From positions 1-25,277 of the forward strand of contig CALXTH010000049.1 of the NCBI GenBank assembly GCA_944391365.1: a stretch of 25,277 nt of DNA. The letters run 5' to 3'. This stretch comes from an uncultured Alphaproteobacteria bacterium. Its GTDB lineage: Bacteria; Pseudomonadota; Alphaproteobacteria; RF32; CAG-239. Below are positions 15,357-24,916 of this stretch, one piece after another. The position numbers and the translations under genes are program-made. Numbering within the stretch: the first letter of the stretch is position 1; each line of letters opens with the position of its first letter. The notes beneath the pieces were generated by a model. The model was given only the letters and a program-made list of their open reading frames with translations. It searched no databases and was not told the origin of the DNA.

Positions 15357-16067
15357 TTAATATATTGCAAGAACAGGAAGAGTGAGCTTTTTAGCCGTAT
15401 CTCCCCAAGATCCGGCTCTGTCTCCCTCTGCCATATCAAAACGGTCATGATTTGATCTATACGGCGTAGACGTGTAATAGGTTCCGTCTTCTTTGAGCTC
15501 TTCTCCTCCATTATTCAAGAGCAGTGTATTAAGTTTTGACTGGTTATCATATATTACATAAAACTGGTCTAGTGTCGGCAACCGCCATTTTCCGCAAGAA
15601 GAATAACGCCTGCAAGCCTTGTCTGCACTTGTCCATGCTTTTTCTCCCAAGTCTTTTATTGCTATATAAAATTCCATATCCGGTGTTTTAACGCCTATGA
15701 TTTCGCCGTCACAGTAATACAATTCATCTTGCGCTCCATCATGGATGTCTTTTTGACATTTTCCATCTTTCCAACTATAGCCATCGTTACAGCTACAATA
15801 ATTATATTTTCCGTTACATGCTTTACTGCCCGGTGTTTGATTTTCACCCGTACAGGTTTGATCAAATGCAAATTCTGTACAAAAATCATTTTCAGTTTTG
15901 AGGCACGCCCATTTGTTTCCGAACGGGCATTTGACACCTTTCCCGCCATTGCAAGTTGTTTCGGTATACCCCAAAGTTGCGCAGTCCTGTGTGGCGACAC
16001 ATTGGGCAAAAGATAAAGTCGGAATTAAGGACAGACTTGTCCCGATAAGTAAAAATTTGATTTTCAT
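15357..16067 (-). CDS. Secreted Cys-rich protein, paralogue of the gene at 134-877
   Basis: 236-residue exported protein of unknown function. ATG 16067 is chosen because AGGGAGC lies just before it and a signal peptide follows, cleaved near SFA-Q (about residue 20); the longer frame runs back through strong inverted repeats. The mature N-terminus is nearly identical to the paralogue (33 of 35 residues, including CPFGNKWAC). The next Cys-rich stretch and the domain starting ELYYCDGEIIGVKT align with moderate identity. The final 45 residues (after TYYTST) do not align, and VRPVL is replaced by LPVLA. Over the conserved stretch nearly all DNA differences are silent, so the N-terminal module is under strong selection. 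A periplasmic or surface role is likely. The upstream region is unusually structured. Confidence 0.8.
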   Translation of the reverse strand: MKIKFLLIGTSLSLIPTLSFAQCVATQDCATLGYTETTCNGGKGVKCPFGNKWACLKTENDFCTEFAFDQTCTGENQTPGSKACNGKYNYCSCNDGYSWKDGKCQKDIHDGAQDELYYCDGEIIGVKTPDMEFYIAIKDLGEKAWTSADKACRRYSSCGKWRLPTLDQFYVIYDNQSKLNTLLLNNGGEELKEDGTYYTSTPYRSNHDRFDMAEGDRAGSWGDTAKKLTLPVLAIY

Positions 16068-16080
16068 TTTATAGCTCCCT

Positions 16081-16325
16081 GATTTAGTTAAACAAACCCT
16101 CCTTAGTTTGAAAACAAAGGAGGGGGAGCTAGAAAACTGTGAGAAATCGCAGCTGCAGTTATTCAATATATTACCTGCACTCCCCTATAAGGGAGATTTA
16201 TTTCTCAGGTGTTTTCTAAGCACCACGGCCGGTTTTCCCGACTGCATTTTTAGGATAACATAAGAGAAGAGCTTCCGCAAGCTTTTTTTGATGTAATCAC
16301 GATTGAAAAGAGTTTCAATCTAACC
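16081..16325. other. Structured non-coding region with many inverted repeats
   Basis: Between the secreted-protein gene and the rlmN terminator lie at least six hairpins: CCCTCCTT 16097-16104 with AAGGAGGG 16117-16124; TAGAAAAC 16130-16137 with GTTTTCTA 16211-16218; TGAGAAAT 16140-16147 with ATTTCTCA 16200-16207; CTCCC 16180-16184 with GGGAG 16191-16195; AGCTT 16270-16274 with AAGCT 16279-16283 followed by a T run (plus-strand terminator-like); and GATTGAAA 16301-16308 with TTTCAATC 16313-16320. ACCTG 16173-16177 could pair with CAGGT 16206-16210 as an alternative to the third stem. It may be a structured 5' leader of the minus-strand gene or a plus-strand small RNA. No known RNA family was recognised. 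Confidence 0.5.
16267..16289 (+). terminator. Possible plus-strand terminator without an upstream gene
   Basis: AAGAGCTT (16267-16274) pairs with AAGCTTTT (16279-16286, one G-T) around a CCGC loop, with T continuing to 16289. The stem is short and weak. If active, it would end a plus-strand transcript from the structured region before it. Confidence 0.4.
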
Positions 16326-16350
16326 AAAAGGCCCGGTTTTCAGCCGAGCC
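16326..16350 (-). terminator. Terminator of the ialB-rlmN operon
   Basis: On the minus strand GGCTCGG (16350-16344) pairs with CCGGGCC (16336-16330) with one internal mismatch, followed by TTTT (16329-16326). It starts about 30 bases after the rlmN stop. Confidence 0.7.
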
Positions 16351-16379
16351 GTGGGAAATTATCTATTTGATTTTGAATC

Positions 16380-17447
16380 TTATTCCTGAGCTTTTTTTGA
16401 TTTCAACTGACCGCAGGCCGCAAGAATATCCTGTCCGCGGGGAACACGTATCGGCGCAGCAAAACGTTTTTTTTGCAGCTCTTTGGAAAAAGCAATGATT
16501 TTATTGCGCGAGCTTGGTTCATAGGCGCAGCCCGGCCAGGGATTGAATGCAATCAGGTTGAATTTGGCATTAATTTTAAATTTACGCATTAAGTCCATCA
16601 GTTCATGGGCGTCTTCAAGCGAATCATTAAAATCTTTCAGCATCAGGTATTCAAAAGTAACAAAATGGCTGCCATCAAGCTGCTGATATTCATGACAGGC
16701 TCTTAATACTTCTTCAAGCGGATAGCGTTTGTTTATCGGCATAATCTGCGAACGTTTTTCATTGTTCGGCGCATGAAGACTGATAGCCAGTTTGACACCT
16801 GTGGCCTGAATCATCGGAACAATATTAGGGGCAATTCCGGATGTCGACAAAGTTATGCGGCGTTTGGAAATGGCTATCCCCTCCCCGTCCGTCAGGATTT
16901 TGAGCGCTTTAATCACATTATCCATATTATGCAGAGGTTCGCCCATGCCCATGACGACAATATTGGAAAGATAGCGGGTTTCATCATGAGGTGATGGCCA
17001 TTCGTGATAAACATCGCGGGCAACCATAAACTGTCCGACAATTTCACCGGCGGTCAGATTGCGGGTGATTTTCTGGCTGCCGGTATGGCAAAATTTGCAG
17101 CCGACGGCACACCCGACCTGAGTTGATATACAAACCGCCCCTCGGTCTTCTTCCGGAATATAGACTGTTTCAATCCGTTGACCATCCGGAAACTCCAGCA
17201 GCCATTTATGAGTTTTGTCGGCTGAAATTTGTTCCGTGATGATTTTTGGACGGGTTATGGTACAGTGCTGTTGCAATTTGGCGCGGAAATCTTTCGACAG
17301 ATTGCTCATCTTATCAAAGTCGGTTTCCCCGTGATAATACAACCATTGCCAGAGTTGTTTGGCCCGGAAAGGTTTTTCTCCGATGTCGGCAATAAAGGCA
17401 GCCAGTTCCTCTTTGGAAAGTCCGATGAGTTCAATCTTTTTTTCCAT
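16380..17447 (-). CDS. rlmN: Dual-specificity RNA methyltransferase RlmN
   Basis: 355-residue radical-SAM enzyme that methylates C2 of adenosine 2503 in 23S rRNA and of A37 in some tRNAs. The [4Fe-4S] cluster cysteines are C113, C117 and C120 (CAVGCKFC). The two further family cysteines are C106 (in VCISTQVGC) and C345 (in AACGQ), which in Escherichia coli are the methyl-carrying and resolving residues. GEPLHN-type and ISLHAPN motifs are present. Length is normal. The N-terminal helix-hairpin region (1-60) is complete. Its start lies six bases after the ialB stop, so the two genes form an operon, an arrangement seen in other alphaproteobacteria. It ends in the terminator at 16326-16350. Confidence 0.96.
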   Translation of the reverse strand: MEKKIELIGLSKEELAAFIADIGEKPFRAKQLWQWLYYHGETDFDKMSNLSKDFRAKLQQHCTITRPKIITEQISADKTHKWLLEFPDGQRIETVYIPEEDRGAVCISTQVGCAVGCKFCHTGSQKITRNLTAGEIVGQFMVARDVYHEWPSPHDETRYLSNIVVMGMGEPLHNMDNVIKALKILTDGEGIAISKRRITLSTSGIAPNIVPMIQATGVKLAISLHAPNNEKRSQIMPINKRYPLEEVLRACHEYQQLDGSHFVTFEYLMLKDFNDSLEDAHELMDLMRKFKINAKFNLIAFNPWPGCAYEPSSRNKIIAFSKELQKKRFAAPIRVPRGQDILAACGQLKSKKAQE

Positions 17448-17453
17448 CAGAAA

Positions 17454-17981
17454 CTACTTTCTTCCGCATTTGGCATTTATTGCCCGATAGGCACTCATGA
17501 AACCATTCAGGGAATAAGTATCTTTGGTTTCCGTTCCCCGGGAGGAAACCCCATGAACAATCATCCGCTGGCCTTTTTTCATGGCCTCAACCAGTTCTTT
17601 ATCCGTCCGCTCATTAACACCCCAGGCTTTGTCACCTTCGGTAAAAATATCATTAATGGTATTGGTGCCGATTTTTACCTGGACTTTGGCTCCGGGCTTG
17701 TAATCATAGCCGGCAACGAAGTTGACAACGTCGTAGCTTTGTTCGGCCGGACGATGGGTCACGACAACATAGATATCGCCGCGTTTGGTGTATTTTCCTT
17801 CATCTTTTTTGGGAGTGGATGCCATGTAGCACACCCTGCCCTGACTATCATCATAAAAATAAGCGACCCAGTCGCGATATTCGCCGATCAACTGCGGCCC
17901 TTTCGGGGCGGCGGCGAATGCCTGTCCGGCAATGGTGAAAGTTAAAAAAGCTCCCAGACTTAAAGATTTTATATTTAACAT
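17454..17981 (-). CDS. Invasion-associated locus B (IalB) family protein
   Basis: 175-residue exported protein of the IalB family, named from Bartonella and widespread in non-pathogenic alphaproteobacteria; its molecular role is poorly known. ATG 17981 gives a clean signal peptide ending at AFA-A (about residue 23); an in-frame start at 18002 only adds seven residues. The mature part shows family features: an early DWVAYFYDD segment, RVCYMAS, a VVVTHRP strand, and a late GxS...T.D.YSLNGFMSAYRAI followed by a Cys, which may pair with the Cys of VCYMAS. A promoter lies upstream at 18033-18060. rlmN follows after six bases. Confidence 0.85.
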   Translation of the reverse strand: MLNIKSLSLGAFLTFTIAGQAFAAAPKGPQLIGEYRDWVAYFYDDSQGRVCYMASTPKKDEGKYTKRGDIYVVVTHRPAEQSYDVVNFVAGYDYKPGAKVQVKIGTNTINDIFTEGDKAWGVNERTDKELVEAMKKGQRMIVHGVSSRGTETKDTYSLNGFMSAYRAINAKCGRK

Positions 17982-18032
17982 TACAGAATACTCACAAATC
18001 AACGTTATTTTTGCTAAATAGTAATTGAAATA

Positions 18033-18060
18033 TCTATAAAAAATGTTAATTTTTATTCAA
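18033..18060 (-). promoter_or_regulatory. Candidate promoter of the ialB-rlmN operon
   Basis: On the minus strand TTGAAT (18060-18055) and TATAGA (18038-18033) are 16 bases apart, about 52 bases before the ATG at 17981. The region is very AT-rich, so chance matches are likely. Confidence 0.4.
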
Positions 18061-18079
18061 ATTGTTCAGGACCAAAAAA

Positions 18080-19324
18080 ATGATCAGAGACAACTATATT
18101 GATATTCATAAACTGATTAAAGACAAAAGTATATTCAAACTGTTCCGGGCGGTGGAAAACCACGGCGGAACCCTTCGTTTTGTCGGTGGCGCGGTGAGAG
18201 ATATTATTGCCAAGCTGCCGGAACATGAATTTGATCTGGATCTGGCAACGGATTTATCGCCGGAAGAAATTGTTGAAGCCTGTGAAGAAAAAAACCTGAA
18301 AACTGTTCCAATCGGTATTAAGTTCGGGACTGTTGGCGTGGTTATCGGCGGCAAAATTCTGGAGATTACTTCACTGCGGAAGAATACATCAACTGACGGA
18401 AGGCATGCGGATGTGGAATTTACATCTGATTGGGAGGCTGATGCATCGCGCCGCGATTTGACCATTAATGCGGTTTATGCCGATGAGAAAGGCAATGTTT
18501 TTGATTATTATAACGGTATCGATGATATTGAAAACGGACGGGTGCGTTTTATCGGCAATGCATTGCAGCGAATCCGCGAGGATTATTTGCGTGTGCTTCG
18601 TTTTTTTCGTTTTTATTCCCGTTTCGGCCGCGGCGAAATTGACAAGAAAGCTCTGCAGGCCTGTATTGACTGCCGGGAAGAATTGCAACAGCCGGCTATT
18701 GAACGAATCCGCGATGAAATGCTTAAGCTGGTGTTGACTCCGCAGGCCGTTAAAACACTACGTATTATGTTTGATAACGGGATTTTGGATTATATTTTGC
18801 CGGCAGCAACACATTTGGACAATCTGGATTATCTGATTCATCTGGAAGAAGCACATCAGTTGGAACCTGATGCGCTCCGGCGGCTGTTTATCATGTATTG
18901 TCCGGATGAAAAGCTGGCGGATAATCTGGCCAACCGTTTAAAATTCAGCAAAAGACAGCGAGAAATGTTTATCCGTCTGGCTGTTCAGAATCCGGGAGCT
19001 GAGATATTTTTGACATCCGGAGGAATCCGGAAACTGCTTTATACATTTGGCAGAGAATTCTGTTTTCATAAATTTGTGTTGATTTGTGCCCAAAAGATGA
19101 ATGAACCGGAAAATTTTGATGAAATTATTCATCTTATCAACACTTTGGATATTCCCGAATTTATGATTAAGGGCAAACATATTATTGACCTCGGAATTGA
19201 GGACAACCGCAGAATCGGTTCTATTCTCAACCGGTTGGAAGAAATCTGGATTGACAGTAATTTCACTTTGGATGAAAACGCTTTGCTGGCCCGGGCCAAA
19301 ACGCTGATTCATTCTGCCGCTTAA
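18080..19324 (+). CDS. cca: CCA tRNA nucleotidyltransferase
   Basis: 414-residue class II nucleotidyltransferase that builds or repairs the CCA end of tRNAs; a poly(A) polymerase of the same family is the alternative. The head domain has GGAVRD (36-41) and the metal-binding Asp pair D52/D54 in EFDLDLATD. The neck has RRDLTINAVY, and the body has ENGRVRFIG and REDYLRVLRFFRFYSRFG, which help select the incoming nucleotide. ATG 18080 is chosen since AGGA (18067-18070) lies at the right distance; the frame is open to a TTG at 18062 that would overlap this site. The C-terminal helical part continues to the end. The stop is shared with yraN on the other strand through the palindrome TTAA (19321-19324). 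Confidence 0.9.
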   Translation: MIRDNYIDIHKLIKDKSIFKLFRAVENHGGTLRFVGGAVRDIIAKLPEHEFDLDLATDLSPEEIVEACEEKNLKTVPIGIKFGTVGVVIGGKILEITSLRKNTSTDGRHADVEFTSDWEADASRRDLTINAVYADEKGNVFDYYNGIDDIENGRVRFIGNALQRIREDYLRVLRFFRFYSRFGRGEIDKKALQACIDCREELQQPAIERIRDEMLKLVLTPQAVKTLRIMFDNGILDYILPAATHLDNLDYLIHLEEAHQLEPDALRRLFIMYCPDEKLADNLANRLKFSKRQREMFIRLAVQNPGAEIFLTSGGIRKLLYTFGREFCFHKFVLICAQKMNEPENFDEIIHLINTLDIPEFMIKGKHIIDLGIEDNRRIGSILNRLEEIWIDSNFTLDENALLARAKTLIHSAA

Positions 19325-19671
19325 AAAGCATTCGGCAAATGGCACAGGGAAAAACGAAAAGCGATTAAAACCGCGTCAAAACGGACATCATATTCCTGAT
19401 AACGGGGATGTTTGGCCAGAAAATTGGCGGCAGCAATGCGAATCCGTTGTTGTTGACGAGGACGGACAGCATAAGCCGCGGCAGAAATATCCTGTCGTTT
19501 TTTAACTTCAACAAAAACAAGTGTTTTGTCTTTAGCGGCGATAAAATCTATTTCTCCGGCCGTGGTTCCTCTTCCGGTCAGATAATTTGCGGCGACAATA
19601 TGCCAGCCGTGGAGCCGGAAATACCAGCGGGCAACGGCTTCAGCCAAACGACCGGAAAAATTATTGTTCAT
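19321..19671 (-). CDS. yraN: UPF0102 (YraN) family nuclease-fold protein
   Basis: 116-residue protein of the YraN family, predicted to have a restriction-endonuclease-like PD-(D/E)xK fold. The probable active-site residues are E40 and D42 in AGEIDFIA and E55-x-K57 in FVEVKK; E11 in GRLAEAVA is also family-typical. Its cellular role is not established. The ATG at 19671 lies inside the end of rsmI (11-base overlap) with GGAG just upstream, so translation is probably coupled. The rsmI-yraN pair is conserved in many proteobacteria. The 3' end overlaps cca by four bases. Confidence 0.92.
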   Translation of the reverse strand: MNNNFSGRLAEAVARWYFRLHGWHIVAANYLTGRGTTAGEIDFIAAKDKTLVFVEVKKRQDISAAAYAVRPRQQQRIRIAAANFLAKHPRYQEYDVRFDAVLIAFRFSLCHLPNAF

Positions 19672-20500
19672 TCTTTATCTCCAGCGCTCTTTGGTAGACA
19701 TCATTTTTGTTTAATCCGAAGATTTCAACAACCTCTTTTACGGCGGATTTCAAGCTGGAATTTTTTAATTTTTCCCGCAAAACAGAATCCAAATCCATTT
19801 CAGAAACACTCTTGATTTCTGCCGGCGGAGCAATCATCAACACCATTTCGCCTTTGGGCTCATTGGTTGAAAAATGTTCAATCAGTTCTGCGGCTGTTCC
19901 GTTGAGGCATTCTTCAAACATTTTGGTGATTTCGCGGCAGACGGCAACCTCTCTTGATCCAAAAACTTCAGCCACAACATTCAGCGTTTTGACAATACGG
20001 TTGGCCGTTTCATAAAAAATCAGGGTCGAATCCATTTGTTTCAGGGCTTTGAACAAGTCGTGTCTTGCTTTGTCTTTGTTGGGAATAAAGCCGGCAAACA
20101 TAAAACGGTTGGTCGGCAGACCGGAAAGCTGTAACGCGCAAATTAATGCACAACAACCCGGCAAGGTTGTTATATAAATATTTTCGGCCCGGCAACGACG
20201 AATCAGTTTATATCCGGGATCGGAAATCAGCGGCGAGCCGGCATCACTGATTAAGGCAACCGAACAATTTTCTTTCTTTATCAGATTAATCAGCAAATCA
20301 AGCTGCGAATCTTCGTTGTGATCGTGAAGTGTTATAAACCGTTTTTGCAGGCTTAGTCCCAAAAGTGCAAAAAGTTTTTTGCTGATTCTGGTATCTTCAC
20401 AGGCAATTACATCCGCTTCTGCCAGGGTTTCTCTTGCCCGGGGCGAAATATCACCGATATTGCCTATCGGGGTGGCAACAATGTATAATCCGTTTTTCAT
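19661..20500 (-). CDS. rsmI: 16S rRNA (cytidine(1402)-2'-O)-methyltransferase RsmI
   Basis: 279-residue SAM-dependent enzyme that 2'-O-methylates C1402 in the decoding centre of 16S rRNA. It belongs to the tetrapyrrole-methylase fold. Diagnostic segments are LYIVATPIGNIGDIS at the N-terminus, ACEDTR near residue 35, LHDHNE near 58, SDAGSPLISDPG near 84, LSGLPTNRFMFAGFIP near 125 and a GEMVLMIAP strand near 215. Length is normal. It is divergent from the LpoA-like gene, with a 70-base intergenic region, and its 3' end overlaps yraN. Confidence 0.95.
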   Translation of the reverse strand: MKNGLYIVATPIGNIGDISPRARETLAEADVIACEDTRISKKLFALLGLSLQKRFITLHDHNEDSQLDLLINLIKKENCSVALISDAGSPLISDPGYKLIRRCRAENIYITTLPGCCALICALQLSGLPTNRFMFAGFIPNKDKARHDLFKALKQMDSTLIFYETANRIVKTLNVVAEVFGSREVAVCREITKMFEECLNGTAAELIEHFSTNEPKGEMVLMIAPPAEIKSVSEMDLDSVLREKLKNSSLKSAVKEVVEIFGLNKNDVYQRALEIKNEQ

Positions 20501-20570
20501 TAGTTATTTCTTTACTTTATCCGTGTTTTATTCTATTTATTAAACAGAAGTTTATTTCAGTCGGGATAAA

Positions 20571-22067
20571 ATGCAAGTGCTAAAAAAATATCTGTTTCTT
20601 TTATGCGGGTTGTGGCTGTGCGGATGTCAGTCAAGCCGGCCGGCCGGAACACCGCAAATTTCCGGATTTGACGGTTCTTTTAATGAAGATGCTTATGCCT
20701 CAGTCAGTTTGATGGATGATACGTCCGACATAGAGGACGGAAATTTCAGAGTGGGGATGTTGTTGCCGCTGAGCGGACAGGCTGCGGCTTATGGACAAGG
20801 TTTGAAAAATGCGGCGCTCATTGCACTTGATGATGTGAAAACCGATAATCTGGTGTTGCAGTTTTATGATACCAAAAGCACGGCAAGCGGAGCGAGAATC
20901 GCCGCTGAAAATGCAATTTCGCAACATGCAAAAATGATTATCGGCCCTTTGATGAGTTCATCGGTACAGGCTATTGAAGATGAAACAACTTATCGGAATA
21001 TTCCGGTGGTGGCTTTTTCAACCCATACCGATATTTTGCGGCCGCAGGTTTATACTCTCGGCCTTCTGGTTGAAGAACAGGTCGACAGGATTATGAGTTA
21101 TGCTGCCAGTCAAGGAAAAAGCCGTTTTGCTTTGTTACTTCCCGATGACAGCAGCGGTATAGCCATTGCCCGGGCAGCTGTTCGTTCTGCTCAAGCTAAT
21201 CATGTGACCATAACAAAAATTGCTTTCTACTCTCCGGGGACTACCGATTTTTCAGCTTCAGTCAAGGCTTTGGTTGACTATGACCAGCGGCACGCCCGGC
21301 TGACACGGGTCAGGAATTCACTCAAAGCACAAGGAAATGTTCTCAGCGCTCAAAAGGCTCTGAAACGTCTGGAACGTTTGCAAGCTTTGGGGGATGTTGA
21401 TTTTGATGCCGTTCTTATTCCGGAATCTGGTGCCCGGCTGAAATCTGCTTTGGCAATGTTCGGTTATTATGACGTGTATTCCCCCAAGGTTCGTTTTTTG
21501 GGAACCAGCGTCTGGGAAAACACTGATCTGAGCCGGGAAACTATGGCTTATGGTTCATGGTATCCAGCGTTGTCCCGTGCCCACAGTGCTTATTTTGCCA
21601 ATAAATATACCGAGACTTTCGGAGAAAAACCGGCCAGTATTTATTCTCTGGCTTATGACGCCGTGGCTCTGGCTTCGGCTATTGCCAGACAGCAAAACCG
21701 CAGTATTGAGGAGATGATCACGTCAAGCGACGGATATGTCGGCATTAACGGTGTTTTCAGAATTTTTGCCAACGGAACGAATGAGCATAGTCTTGATGTG
21801 ACAGAGGTCGGCAACGGCGGAACAAAAATTGTTTCCGAAGCACCGAAAAAGTTTTTGTCTCCGTCGTCAGGTCTGGATGTCAATAATGAAGTCATAATCG
21901 ACAGTTGGTATAAGGCTCCGGAAATTTATGGTAAAAACAGGGAGGCCGTCCAAATTGCCCTTTACGGAAGAGTGCTTGATGAAAGCAATCAGCCCGGATA
22001 TTCTCCGCAAGATGAAATGGAAATTATTCGGAAAGCTTTGAAAGAGCATAATGTTGTTATCCCGTAA
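20571..22067 (+). CDS. LpoA-like lipoprotein, penicillin-binding protein activator family
   Basis: 498-residue lipoprotein with a lipobox L-C-G-C19 after a short hydrophobic signal. The mature protein has a type 1 periplasmic-binding fold: it opens FRVGMLLPLSGQAAAYGQGL, with MIIGPLMSSSVQAI near 125 and IPVVAFSTH near 145. This matches the C-terminal domain of LpoA-type PBP activators, which stimulate peptidoglycan synthases from the outer membrane; the N-terminal TPR part of Escherichia coli LpoA is absent, as in other alphaproteobacterial members. It is divergent from rsmI-yraN, a neighbourhood typical of the lpoA (yraM) locus. A branched-chain amino-acid binding protein is less likely because of that context and the lipid anchor. 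Confidence 0.85.
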   Translation: MQVLKKYLFLLCGLWLCGCQSSRPAGTPQISGFDGSFNEDAYASVSLMDDTSDIEDGNFRVGMLLPLSGQAAAYGQGLKNAALIALDDVKTDNLVLQFYDTKSTASGARIAAENAISQHAKMIIGPLMSSSVQAIEDETTYRNIPVVAFSTHTDILRPQVYTLGLLVEEQVDRIMSYAASQGKSRFALLLPDDSSGIAIARAAVRSAQANHVTITKIAFYSPGTTDFSASVKALVDYDQRHARLTRVRNSLKAQGNVLSAQKALKRLERLQALGDVDFDAVLIPESGARLKSALAMFGYYDVYSPKVRFLGTSVWENTDLSRETMAYGSWYPALSRAHSAYFANKYTETFGEKPASIYSLAYDAVALASAIARQQNRSIEEMITSSDGYVGINGVFRIFANGTNEHSLDVTEVGNGGTKIVSEAPKKFLSPSSGLDVNNEVIIDSWYKAPEIYGKNREAVQIALYGRVLDESNQPGYSPQDEMEIIRKALKEHNVVIP

Positions 22068-22132
22068 CAAATAATTTTGCAACAGAAATCATTTTTTCCT
22101 TGAAAAATGCTCTATTTTCGGGAATATTATTT

Positions 22133-22228
22133 GTCGGGAGGGCGCCGGGTTAGTCGTTCGCCAATCCGGTCAGGTCCGGAAGGAAGCAGCCGTAACGAAA
22201 AAGATTAAGGTCAGCGTTCCTCCTGCTT
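22133..22228 (+). ncRNA. ffs: Signal recognition particle 4.5S RNA
   Basis: Short bacterial SRP RNA. The highly conserved domain IV core GGTCAGGTCCGGAAGGAAGC (22169-22188), with its GGAA tetraloop and the asymmetric loop that binds Ffh, is intact. The ends pair: GGGAGGGCGC near 22138 with GCGTTCCTCC near 22214, closing one long hairpin. A T-rich tail follows (TTTTGTTTTTT from 22227) and can act as terminator. A weak promoter may use TTGAAA at 22100-22105 with AATATT at 22123-22128. Exact ends are estimates. The ffs-dnaX-ybaB-recR order is a known arrangement. Confidence 0.95.
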
Positions 22229-22260
22229 TTGTTTTTTATTTGAATGGTTAAAGTTGCAAA

Positions 22261-23986
<1,726 letters not shown>

Positions 23987-23994
<8 letters not shown>

Positions 23995-24307
23995 TATTCA
24001 GGGAATTATGAAACAGGCGCAGGCCATGCAGAAAAAAATGGAGGATATGCAAAACCAGCTGGCGCAAAAAGAAGTTGAGGGTTCCAGCGGCGGCGGCATG
24101 GTTAAAGTCACGTTGAACGGAAAATTCGAGATGAAAAAACTGGAAATCGACAAATCTTTAATTGTTGCCGATGAAGCCGATATTTTGGAAGATTTGATTG
24201 TGGCTGCTCATAATGACGCTAAAAGCAAAATTGAGGCCATGATGGGGGAAAGTATGAAAGATGTGACCGGCGGAATGAATATTCCGGGGTTGAAACTGCC
24301 GTTTTGA
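23987..24307 (+). CDS. ybaB: YbaB/EbfC family nucleoid-associated protein
   Basis: 106-residue DNA-binding protein of the YbaB/EbfC family, which forms tweezer-like dimers and associates with the nucleoid. The long N-terminal helix with repeated Gln, Met and Lys (IMKQAQAMQKKMEDMQNQL) and the central VKVTLNGKFEMKKLEID beta region are diagnostic; the end KLPF is also typical. ATG 23987 gives the usual length and has GAGGAAAGAG before it; the frame is open six codons further upstream. It overlaps the dnaX stop by eight bases, and recR follows after 12 bases, the classical dnaX-ybaB-recR operon. Confidence 0.95.
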
Positions 24308-24319
24308 GGATAAGGCACC

Positions 24320-24916
24320 GTGGCTGGAAAAGATATTGAAAGACTGGTCAAACTGGTTGCCAAACTTCCCGCGCTCGGGACTCGTTCGTCCCGGCGGATT
24401 GTTCTGCAGCTCCTGAAAAAAAGAGAATCTTTATTTTTACCCTTAATTGACGCTATGCGCGATGTGGCGGAAAATGTCAAAACCTGTGAGATTTGCGGCA
24501 ATTATGATACAGAATCGCCCTGCCCTATTTGTGCTTCGGAAAGCCGGGATCCAACAACCGTGTGTGTGGTGCAGGATGTGGCAGATTTGTGGGCGATGGA
24601 ACGTGTGGCCATGTTTCGCGGACGGTATCATGTTTTGGGAGGGATCCTTTCCGCTTTGGATGGTGTTGCGCCGGAGGATTTGAATATAGAAAAGCTGTAT
24701 TCCCGAATTGAAAGCGAGGGTATTAAGGAAGTTATTCTGGCTTTGCCGGCAACAATTGACGGGCAGATTACCGCAAACTATCTGATTCAGAAGCTTAAAA
24801 GTTTTAATGTTAAAGTTTCAACGCTGGCTCAGGGGATTCCGATGGGGGCCGAGCTTGATTATATGGACGAAGGCACCATTCAGCTGGCGCTTAATTCAAG
24901 AAAGGTGTTATCATGA
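24320..24916 (+). CDS. recR: Recombination mediator RecR
   Basis: 198-residue protein of the RecFOR pathway, which helps load RecA on gapped DNA. It contains the N-terminal helix-hairpin-helix (LPALGTRSSRRI, about 16-27), a zinc finger with C56, C59, C68 and C71, a Toprim domain beginning near TVCVVQD and including LALPATIDG, and a C-terminal Walker B-like region with the usual TLAQGIPMGAELDYMDEGT. The start is GTG at 24320 with GAGGATAAGG (24306-24315) in front. It shares ATGA with the next gene, so translation of that gene is probably coupled. Confidence 0.96.
   Translation: MAGKDIERLVKLVAKLPALGTRSSRRIVLQLLKKRESLFLPLIDAMRDVAENVKTCEICGNYDTESPCPICASESRDPTTVCVVQDVADLWAMERVAMFRGRYHVLGGILSALDGVAPEDLNIEKLYSRIESEGIKEVILALPATIDGQITANYLIQKLKSFNVKVSTLAQGIPMGAELDYMDEGTIQLALNSRKVLS

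Noticed and set aside
16173..16210. A TPP riboswitch on the minus strand, because of CACCTGAGAAATA
   Set aside because: The second conserved part of the thi-box (the GAACCTGAT-type segment) is not present in the following bases, and the downstream gene has no link to thiamine.
17229..17945. A 238-codon open frame on the plus strand opposite rlmN and ialB
   Set aside because: It spans two well-supported genes and their junction and has no start signal or motif; it is an antisense shadow.
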